A stretch of DNA of 64,000 nucleotides from Candidatus Omnitrophota bacterium (GTDB taxonomy: Bacteria; Omnitrophota; Gorgyraeia; 2-01-FULL-45-10): contig JAQUQN010000001.1 in the NCBI GenBank assembly GCA_028716065.1, forward strand, positions 23,769-87,768. Direction: 5' to 3'. Positions 50,046 to 62,000 of the stretch are shown in pieces. The notes under the pieces are model-generated. The model searched no databases and was not told where the DNA came from. It worked only from the letters and a program-made list of their open reading frames with translations. The position numbers and the translations under genes are program-made. The stretch's first letter is position 1. Each line of letters starts with the position of its first letter.

Positions 50046-50087
50046 TTTTATGTATTTAAAAACATTTATTTAACGCCGAGGTGACCC

Positions 50088-53000
50088 ATGTTACTACCAA
50101 ACAAATTGAAGTTTCTTTTCAGGACGATATCGGTTTGCGTCATCTTTCTCTTTCTCTGGCAGCAGATAACGTGGGCGGCAGGCGCTGATTTATTGAATAA
50201 CACCGTAACTACCACCGAAACCACCTCTGACGGAATGACGCCGGAGGCTCTAAAATCCAGCCAGAATACGGTAGAGTCGATCATAACCACAAAGAACGCG
50301 ATAGAGACATCGAAGGCTTCCTCGACCCCTTCTTATACGTATACTTATTATAAAAGCGGTCTCATCCAGTCCGTCACCTTAAGTTCGCCCGACCAGTTCG
50401 GCAATATCTATTATTATTATCTCAATGAGAACTGGAATGGCCAGGGCCACGGCAGGATCTTCAAAACCAAACGTCAGGACCCATTAGATGGAGAGCTTTC
50501 CTATATATACTATTACTATGGGAAGACGGACAGGATAAGAATTCGCAGGGGCTATGCCACCTCCACCTGGACCAAGTTGTCATCCAACTACTATTACAAC
50601 AACAACGCCGCAAACAGGCTATCATACAGGCAGCTTGCGGCCCCCGATTCTCAAGGCTTTATCTACTACCACTATATAGATGAAGACTTCAACGGCCAGG
50701 GATACGGAAGAGTCGATAAGACAAGGCGTAAAGTTGCCTTAAACGGGGAACTCTCTTATACCTATATATATTATGCCAACTCCGACAGGATCCAGACCGC
50801 CAGCGCCTATGGTACGGCTTCATGGACCAAACTTCGTTCTACATACACTTATTATAATAATGACAGTAATAGAATAGAGTCGAATACCCTCATAACCGCC
50901 GATAAATCGGGCAATGTCTATTATCACTACCTGGATGAGAATTGGCAGTCCCAGGGTTATGGCAGGGTGGATAAGAAGGTTCGTAAAACCGCCGATTTGA
51001 GCGACGCCAAGTCATATACGTTTATCTATCATCCCGGCATGGACAAAGTGAAGTACGAATATGATTATAGAAACAGCGACTTCACGTCATTGTTCGTAAT
51101 AAAGGAGTATAACACGGCCGGAGTTATTATAAAAACGACGCAGGTTTCCGACGGAACTTATACCTTTTACGCCTCAGGCCGATTCGAATCCGTTACCTAT
51201 GCTGTTCCGGATGCCTCCGGTAACACCTACTATCACTACTTGGATGAGGACTGGAATGGCCAGGGCTATGGCAGGGTAGACAAGTCCAGAAGACAGACCG
51301 CATCGAATGGAGAATTAACCTACGCTTATATATATTATGCTGATGGCACGGGAAGACTCAAAGAGAAGAGGTCTTATTCAGATAACAATTGGACGAGCCT
51401 CGTATCCATTTATACCTATTATAACGATTCCAACGGAAGGCTCCAATCAAAGTATGACCCCTCTACAGGCATAACAACCGCTTATTACAATGATTCAAAT
51501 AACAGGATAGAGTCAAGAACCTTGGCCACGCCCGATGCTGGAGGTAATATCTATTACCATTATCTGAATGAGGATTGGAATAATCAGGGATATGGAAAGA
51601 TAGATAGGCAAGATGCGTCGAATGGCGATTTCGTCACTTTCGAATACTGGTCATCCGGGAATAAAAAGGTGGAGGCTTTCTTTGAACAAGACAGTACCTG
51701 GCAGAAGACGATCGAATATTGGGAAGATGGTATAACCTTGCGCCGGTACGAGATTGCCGATTATAATCCCAGCCCGACGGGAATAGAAGTCTGTTATGAT
51801 TATGATAATCAAGGGCAACTCATAAAGAAGACATTCGATAACGGTGATTTCATTACCTACGAATACTGGTCTAGCGGAAATGAGAAACAGGAAGCATTTT
51901 TCGATGTAAACTGGAACTGGCAAAGGACGATTGAGTATTGGGAGGATGGTAGCACCTTACACCACCAGTGGTTTGCCGATTACGATCCTACACCTACCAG
52001 ATACCTTGTTTATTGTGAGTACGATGACCTCGGCAGAGTAATAAATAATAGTTTCGATAATGACGATCGCCTCCTGATTGAATACTGGTTGTCGGGTAAT
52101 AAAAAACAAGACGCATTTTTTAAGGAAAACTGGACCTGGCAATATACGATCGAATACTGGGATAACGCTACTTCCATTAAACACTATGAGTGGATCGCTG
52201 ATGCAAATACCGGCACCGCAGGTGATATTACTAACTACGAATACGACGAACAGGAAAGGGTGGTGGCCGAAAGATTTGATACTGGTGATTTTGTCCTTAT
52301 TGAATATTGGTCTTCCGGCAATAAAAAACAGGACGCATTTTTTAAACAAGATTGGACATGGCAATATACCATCGAATACTGGGATAGCACTACCTCTATT
52401 AAACATTATGAGTGGATCACCGACGCAAATCCAGGCGCAGAAGGAGATGTAGTCTATTGCGAACATAATTCCACAGGCGCTGCGATAAAGCTGACATATG
52501 ATAACGGTGAAACATGCGAATACGATGATCAGGGCAGAGTTACAAAGAAAACGCTTCCGAACGGCGATTTTATTCTCACCGAATATTGGTCCTCCGGCAA
52601 CAAGAAAATAGATGAATTCTTCAGCGCAGAAAATGTCTGGCAGAAGACGATCAAATACTGGGATGACGCTAATAACTATATTGAATCCGTATCATTAGCT
52701 ATACCCGATACCGATGGTAATAGCTATTACCACTATCTAGATGAGAATTGGCAAAATCAGGGATATGGAAAGATAGATAGGTTGCGGAGATCTGATGCCG
52801 ATGAGGAAGGCGCTATCGGCTATGAGTACACTTATTATTATAATGGCATGACAACGGGGGATTCGGAGAGTGACGGACAAAATGAGATTATAGCCGATTT
52901 CGGCTATGACGGCCTTTGGATATATAGAAATAACGAATGGACCCGTCTTTCTACTTATGATGCTGATGCCTGTAGCATAGCAGACGCCACAGGTGACGAC

Positions 53001-56000
53001 AAGAACGATATAATTGTAGATTTTGGAAGCAAGGGTTTCTTTGTATATTCCAACAACGGCTGGACACAACTCTCAACTTATGATGCTGAAGTTTTTACAA
53101 TAGCAGATGCCACTGGTGACGGTAAGAACGACATAATCGTAGATTTTGGAAGCAAGGGTTTCTTTGTATATTCCAACAACAGCTGGACACTGATCTCAAC
53201 TTATGATGCTGAAGTTTTTACAATAGCAGATGCAACAGGCGACGGCAAGAACGATATAATCGTAGATTTTGGGAGCAAGGGTTTCTTTGTATATTCCAAC
53301 AACGGCTGGACACAGCTTTCCCAATGGGATGTTGAAATATTCAGTATAGCAGACGTCACGGGAGATGATAAGAACGAAATAATAGGAGATTTCGGAGACA
53401 ATGGTTTTTGGGTCTATTCCAATGGTTCATGGAATGAACCTTCTATCTGGGATGCTGAGGCCTTTACAGTGACGGAGGTTACCGGCGACGGTAAAAATGA
53501 TATTATTTGTGACTTTGGTAATAATGGTTTATGGCTATATTCCAATAGCGCCTGGACCCAACTTACGGATGATAATGCTAAAACATATACGATAACGGAT
53601 ATCACAGGTGACGGAGTAAATGACTTCCTCGGTGACTTCGGCAGCGGATTCTGGATGTATTCGAATAATGCTTGGACAAGACTTACGGAGGATAGACCAG
53701 CCTCATATACAATATCGGACATAACTGGCGATGGCATAAAAGATTTCCTTGGAGATTTCTACAGCGGTTTTTGGATGTATTCAAACGGCGCATGGACAAG
53801 GCTCACTGACGGTCGGCCGAATTCATATATAACAGTAGATATGACCGGCGACGGCATAGACGATTTTCTGGGAGACTTTGGCCGCGCCGGTATTTGGCTA
53901 TGGGATGTTAACGCGGGGTGGTCCCAGATAAATACGGCAACCACCGATGACAAAACGGTGAAAAAATGTTATGCCAATGCCGATTTTACGAGCCTCATAG
54001 CTACCTACGAATATAACTCAAAAGGTCAAGCGATAAAAAAGACACTTCCGAACGGCAACTTTATCATGTACGAATACTGGTCATCCGGCAATAAGAAACA
54101 GGACGCATTTTTTAAACAAGATTGGACATGGCAATATACCATCGAGTACTGGGATAGCACTACCTCTATTAAACATTATGAGTGGATCACCGACGCAAAT
54201 CCAGGCGCAGAAGGGGATATAGTTTATTACGAATACGATTCCACGGGCGCTGTAATAAAGCTGGTATACGATTATGGTGAAACATATGAATACGGCGATC
54301 AGGGTAGAATTGCAAAAAGAACACTTCCGAACGGCGATTATATTCTCACCGAATACTGGTCATCCGGCAATAAGAAGATAGATGAATTCTTCAGCGCAGA
54401 AAATGTCTGGCAGAAGACGATCAAATACTGGGATGACGCTAATAACTATATTGAATCCGTATCATTAGCTATACCCGATACCGATGGTAATATCTATTAC
54501 CACTATCTCAATGAGAACTGGAATAATCAGAGATACGGAAGGATTGATAAGAGAGTGTTGAATACCGCTGATTCAAGCGGTGCCAAGTCATACACGTTTG
54601 AATATCACGATAATACGGCGGTTGTTAAATACGAATACCGTTATAAAAACAGCGATTTTACTTCATTATTTATTACCAAAGAATATGATGCCAGTGGAGT
54701 TTTAATAAAAACGACTCAGGTTGCGGAAGGCGCTTATACCTATTATGCCTCAGGCCGGTTAGAATCCGTAACTTATACCGTGCCAGACGCATCCGGCAAC
54801 ATCTATTACCATTACCTTGACGAGAATTGGAATGACCAGGATTTAGGCAGGGTGGACAAGGCCATAAGAAGCGTTCTCGATGCCGATAATGCCATGGCTT
54901 ATCAGTATGAATATCTGGCCGAAGAGGACCGTATTATAAAGAGTTGTTATGCCCAGGCAGATTATTCAGATCCTTCGAATCCGATATTTGGAACGATAGT
55001 TGCGAAATATGTTTATAAGAGTAGCGATGGCAGTGGAGAGAGATTGTTCGATGATACCACTGGCATATATTCTACGGATTATTTTTATGACGCCGAAGGA
55101 TTGCTGTCAGGATATTACGAATATTTCACGAATGGAGAGATTGTTATTTATGATAAAGACGGGAATATAATATATTCCTATACGTCGTCTTCTAATCAGG
55201 ATTCTTCTGGCAACCTTTCAGTTACGACATCCAGCGGAGATATCATCGAATATCAAGGCGATGCTATAGTTTACGTAAGGCTAAAATCGGATAATTCGGT
55301 ATTGACGAATATAAGGCTCAATGAGGCAGGCGATCTCGATTGTGCCCTTATTACTTATGTCGATGGGACGAAAAATATAGTATATGGCGGCCATTTGATC
55401 CAGACGAGGCTTCCGGATGGAACTCTTGTTAAATATAAAGACGACAAGAAAGCTGCGGAATATTCTTCCATAATAGGTTTAACAACCTTTGAATATATTA
55501 AAGACGACGGCGGCGCTCTTGAATATATCAAGACCTCCAATGATAAAGCTGTATGTTTATATGACGCAAATGGCCTGCCGATAAAATTCACTAAGAGTAA
55601 TGGCGAAATTACCGAATATGAGAACGGCCACGTCAAAAAAATAGTTACAGAAGAAGGAGTAGAGTATCTTTATAATTTCATTTCCGAGGGCTCATTGAGG
55701 TCGGAATTGGTCGGAACAACGGCGGATGAAGCCATCCCGGCTATCATATATTATGATGAGAACGGCCATATAACAAGCGTCGTTAACGCTGAGGGCGACA
55801 CGTTGGAATACGCGGATAATCTGCCTACAAGCATAACCATAGATGGTCAAACCGTTTCATATGATTTTTCACAAGGCGTGACGGTAGATAAGGCCGGCGT
55901 TACGATGCATTATGATCCTAATACGGGCGAACTGATATCGCTTGAGAAAGACGGAGTGGAAATATTGTTCGATAATGGGGATGGAGGAAGGATCTCTTTC

Positions 56001-59000
56001 AGGATGCTAGATGGTTCTTTACTTACTGCCCCGGTATTTGATGGCAACGGTGATATTACAGATGGTATTTTTGAAAAGAAAGACGCGGATGGCAAGGTCA
56101 TCTCGCGAAGTGAATATGTAAACGGTAAGGTAGTGCTCTATATCGATGAGACAGGAAATGAGTATAGATACGATACGGAAGGTAATTTGACGGAACTTAA
56201 GATGAAAACTGCCGGAGGCGATTTTGTCACGTATATATATACCAAAAAAGATATCGTTACCGCGGAAGTTTCCGATGCAGATAAGCAATTTTTGAACGAC
56301 AATGATCCGGTTATCATAAAATATGAAAATATAGATACCGGAAGGCGAATAATATATCTCGAAACCAAAGACGGCCATTATAAGAGTTTCGATTATGCGG
56401 CTGATGGCATTACAGTAACAGAAGGTACTATCCAGGTGCTCGATTCGCAGAAGATGCTCATAAAAGATACTATAAAGAAGTACGACTCAAGCCTTCGTCT
56501 AATCTCCTGTCTTCAGAAAGACGGAACAATAAACAATTATACCTATAATAACGATAGTACAATTACCATCACCGTCATAAAAGATGGCATATCCTATATA
56601 ATTGAGGGTGACAAGCTCACAAAAAGCATAAAAAACGGCCTTACCACTACTTATTATGAAAGTGGCCTTGTCAAATCCACCGAAATTGCGCCCGGCGTAG
56701 TAAAAGACTTTAAATATGGCATTAATAATAATCTCATGTTAAATACGCCCAGTACCATCGAAAACGGCACACTGAACGACATAGCTTATGGCGGCACTGA
56801 CTTTAAACTGGATTATGAACATCTTGACTACGGGGATGGGCACGACGGCACGCTTGAAATAAGGAATGACGGCGTCTATATCAACGGCGTATTCCAGAGT
56901 TCGGGCAATACATATGTCATAGACGGCCCAAAACAATATTCGCGCATTTATGTAGCTCCGGGCGCTACCCTTACTGTCCTGCAACCTTGGAATGGTACAA
57001 GTGGTGGAGATTTAATACTTCGTTGTACTGGCGAGGTTAATATAGAGGGTCGTGTTACCGTTGATGCCATGGGGTATAGAGGCGGCGCAGGCGGTGGATG
57101 GAGAAGTGGCGGCGTGCAAGGCGAATCGTATGCCGGAACCGGTTCAACATCTATGTCGAATAATCTTGGTGGGGGTGGTGCTGGTCATGGAAGCGTCGAA
57201 AATGTGGCGCAAGGTCAACCAGGTGCAGGCGGCAGCTATGGCACTGCAGCAAGTGACCTTCCTACTTATTGGGGGATCGTATATGGTGGGACTACCTATG
57301 GCGATCCGGGGCTAACCACATTATATAGAGGATCGGGCGGCGGTGGCGGAGGCGATGATGGCGCAGGGCATTCAGGAGGCTATGGTGGAACAGGCGGCGG
57401 AATTATACGAATTGCGGCAACGAGTATAACAGTAGCTTCGAATGCTTCTATAACCGCGAATGGTGGTAACGGAGCACCAGGCGGGCAATATCACAACGTA
57501 GGCGGCGGCGGTGGTTCTGGCGGCTCTATATTGCTTATCGCTGAAAACGTGACCGTCGACGGGTCGATTACCGCTCGCGGTGGATTCGGAACGGATGGTG
57601 GTGGCAACGGCGGAGACGGTCGTATATGTATAGACTATTGTACCCTAAACGTCACAGGGACTGTGGGGCCTCAGGCTTATACCCAACAGTATAACTACGT
57701 GTCCCAAGGCACGTTCGATTCAGGTGTTATCGAAGTCGATACACCGTATTTTCAGAGCATGAGCTGGGCTGAAGACCTTCCAACCGGAACAGATGTTACA
57801 TTCCAGACGCGAACAGGCAATACCCTTACACCCGATGCCAGCTGGACAGAATGGTCGGATTCAATGACAGATCCTTCAGGGGCAAAGATTTCGTCAAATG
57901 GCGCAAAATATATCCAGTTCCGCATAACACTTAAGACTTCAGATAAAACAGTAACTCCAAAAATTATCTTGAGTGGTACAGATGGTATCAATATAAGTTA
58001 CGTAAAAATTCAGGATAATGATATAGATATAAATGATGTGGCCCTTGTTGAAACCATCCAGGGTACAAGCATCAATTATTACACACCGGATGGCAAAAAT
58101 ATCAATGATCCCAACGATGTTGTGGACGTAATGGGTATGGCCATAGGCCAATCCTTCATGAATTCTTTGCTATCCGATGGCAAGATGTATGCCGGAGAGG
58201 TGCTCGATTTGAATCCAGGAACAGGAATTAGTTTTGCGGAATCATCAAAGACGCTTTGGGACGGCCGTATTAATGTAGACGACATAACTAAAGTTGCGGA
58301 TGATGAACCAGTAAGAATAGAGTATGAATTGATCAACGATGGCCAAACTACGACAAAAAGAGTCTTATCTTATGATAGGAAGAATGGAAATGAGGTCTAT
58401 TATGATTATAGCGGAAATAAAAAAGTTGTGGAATTCGTTAAGGGCGAAGATGGGAATATCTCTTATAGGATAGTTACGTCTTATAATGCCTCCGGTATCA
58501 TTCAGGAAATGCAGTTTCTTTATGGTGACGAGACCAAGAATAAGATCATAACTTACGAAAACGGCCTAAAGAAAAAAGTCACGCAAAATGGCGTTGATAT
58601 TCTTACTTATGATTATGAAATGCTTGATTCGGGGGAAGAGGCCACCGTGATAAATGATTTTACCAGCGGCGATGCCACGCCCGTAAAGAAATATTATGTA
58701 AATGGCCAACTGCAGAAGATAGTCGATAAGGACGGTGTAGAGACACATTATCTTTATGATGAAAGCGGAAAGATACTGGAATCATCCATTTACCGCGCCG
58801 GTAAGGAAATGGAGGTATATAAGTATTCTTATGATGAGGATGACCAGACCATAATAGAGGATTCTGACGGTGTGAAAAAGACTTATGACAAAGACGGTAA
58901 GCTCCTGTGGATGGAGAAGGACAATAAGTTGTACGCTTACTATTATTCTGTCAGTCCTCTCCTTGCCGATGGCAGCGATATCGAAAATATCAAAAGCTAT

Positions 59001-62000
59001 ATGCAAGCCTTAAAGGATATGAAAGTTTCCGGACAATACAACGATCTTTTGCGTGATACAGACCTTGCAACGGAGTTCGGAGTCATAGAAGATTCCTATG
59101 AATACAATCCTTCGGGAGATTTTGCGGTGGAGGAACTCATACAGTTGACCGATAAAGACGGAAATATAATAAAATTTAATGACGGAGAGATAGAGAGTAT
59201 AACGCGGCCGGATGGGATTATTATTAGCGATATTATTTATAACGACGGCAAAGTATCCGGTTATGTGATAACGCTGCCTTCGCCGTCAGAATCGGGCGTT
59301 GTTATGTACGTTATAAAAGACAATTATATATCTTCAGAGAAAAAAGAAGATAACAGTACCATAAATTTTTATCCAAACGGTTGGGTAAAATCGAAAGTCG
59401 ACACCTCTGGAGCAGAAATCATCTATATATACAAGGTGGCTTTGGTCTATACAGGATCAAGCGAAGGCGAAACTTATTATACAAAAATTTCCAAAGAGGA
59501 AACAGCCGATTGGCTCGACCTTATTACCGAAGATGGGATCACGGAAGGCACTTTTACCTCTGACGTGATTGAGGTTAATGCCGAGAGTATTGGTAAAATT
59601 TCTTGGGAAGAGATAGTTCCCGAGGGAACTGATGTCGAAATACGAATACGAGCAGGTAATAGCGATGACCCCGAAGACGGTACATGGAGTGATTGGTCTT
59701 TGCCGTTCAGCGACGCCTCCGGCTCTATCATTCCTTCCGATTTTTCGGCGGATAAATATCTGCAATATATGATTACGCTTAAAGGATCCGAGGCAGGCGA
59801 TGTGCCAAGGGTTAATCTCAAGAGCGTAAAGATAGAGCTTATCTCTGACTTTTCCGATGGTAATGATCACAGCCTCCAGCATTACGTAGATGTTGATGGG
59901 AAGACTTATGTGTATGACAGCCGCGAACGCCTGATGAAGATTATAGACGGCGACACCATTTACAGGTATACGTCCGATGGCATGATAGGATCGATAGAAT
60001 ATGCTGACGGAAAGACAATAAGTTATGTATATGATGAGAGAGATATTACGCTGCTGGAAAAGATTATTGTGAAGGAGGACGACACAGAACTTCATTACGA
60101 TTCCAGCAATAGGCTGACAACTGTCATAAACTCAACAACAGGCTTCCGATATGATTATTTTTATAATGGCGACATAACTTCGGTAAGAACAACCTATACT
60201 AATAAAGATTCAACTGCCAATGACTTCGGCGATTTCGACAAAGATGGTATCGTAATAGATGAAACAGGAGGCATGCTGCGTATAAAATTGGATCGTCAGA
60301 TTCCGCTCGATTACGGAGATGGATCGGACGGCGTGCTTACGGTCAAGAAAGGTGAAACCGTTGTACTGGAAGCCAGAACTTATAACTTTGAGAGTATTTA
60401 TGTAGAGGAAGGAGCAATTCTTACCGTAGAGCCGTGGAATGAAACAACGGGAGGGCAATTAATTATACGTTGCCAGAAGGATGCTGTTATTGACGGAGCG
60501 ATTGACCTTGCTGGAAAGGGTTATACGGGAGGAAAAGGCAATATAGAGGCTGGTGCATCGGGAGCAGGACCCGGCGCAGGTAGCGGAGCGCCTCGTGAGG
60601 GGGGTTTCGCCGGAGGCGGCGGAGGTTATGCCACGAACGGCCAATCGGCAGATGCCCTAGGAGGCTCCGCATACGGCACCGCCGAGTTATTAACTTCGTA
60701 TATGGGTTCCGGAGGCGGCGGAGGATCCGGTTATAATACTTATATTGGTGATTATGGTGGGACCGGCGGCAACGGCGGCGGGATATTACAGATTACAGCT
60801 CCTATTATAAATGTAAATGGCAGCATTTCTGTAAATGGCGCAAATGGGGAAGACAGTGTTTGGAATGGAATTGACCGTCGGCAGATAGGAGGCGCCGGCG
60901 GCGGCGGCTCAGGAGGTTCTCTGTTATTAAGCGGCGAACAGGTGAGCATTGCTGGCACCGTTTTGGCTAATGGCGGATATGGCGGATCGATTGCAAGAAG
61001 AGGTGGTGACGGGTCGCCAGGAAGAATCCGTATCGATTACGGTGTTATGGAAGGTGGTATTTTCGCCGAGACCGACGAGGCGAGCCCCATACAGAAAGCC
61101 AGTGTCTACAAGGAGCAATTGAAATACGTTAATTCCGGTACTCTCACATCCGATGTGATCGATTTAAGCGGTGTAGATATGGCAAATAATAAAAAGGTAT
61201 ATTTAAATGCGAATCTTGATATACCTATATTATCCAATGTAAAGATAGAAACACGTACATCTAATTCGGCCGATGGCGGATGGTCGGATTGGGAAGAAAC
61301 TACATTAGGACAGGATGGTTTTGAAATTAATTCACCACTTAATAGCTTTATCCAATATAGAATCACTTTGACGACAAAGGATGAGAATGAAACGCCGAGC
61401 ATCTACTCATTGAACGATTTCGCGATCAAACTGAGTTTTGTAAGCGAAAAGCATTTCGAAAATATGGCTTCGGAAGATTTCATGGCGCCAAATATTCTTG
61501 GAGAAATAGCCTTACCGACAATTATCGATACGGCATCGCAGAGGATACAGGATATATCAGGAGTCGATGGTGCAGCTATTGCGCCCGCGGGATGGCAGGA
61601 TCTTATTTCGAGGACGCCATCATATACCATTCAAGACCTCGGCGACTTCTTGAAGGATATTTACACGAATGCCCTCAATTCCGACGAAACCATAGCCACC
61701 AAATATCTTGTAGGCGACAATAACACCATGAAGACGGAATACGTACAGAGGAAAGACGGCACCATCGAACATTATGATACCGAGACTGGAAAGATAATGT
61801 TTGTCACCGATAAAGACGGCAGTCTTAGCGTACGATACTATTATGATGATGAAGGGTCCCTGCGCGATGTCCGTTTCTGGGGAGAGAGAAGGACTCTGTC
61901 TCACGAGATAGCAGTTGTCCAGAATGAGATACTGAAGAAAAAACTTGAAGATTTGAGTCGCCTCGCCGAAGAGGTGGGAGCAGGTTACCAAGAATTGGAT

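Noticed and set aside
52078..52452. A 124-residue open frame on the plus strand inside the giant gene
   Set aside because: It lies in another frame of a clearly coding repeat region and has no family motif or ribosome site.
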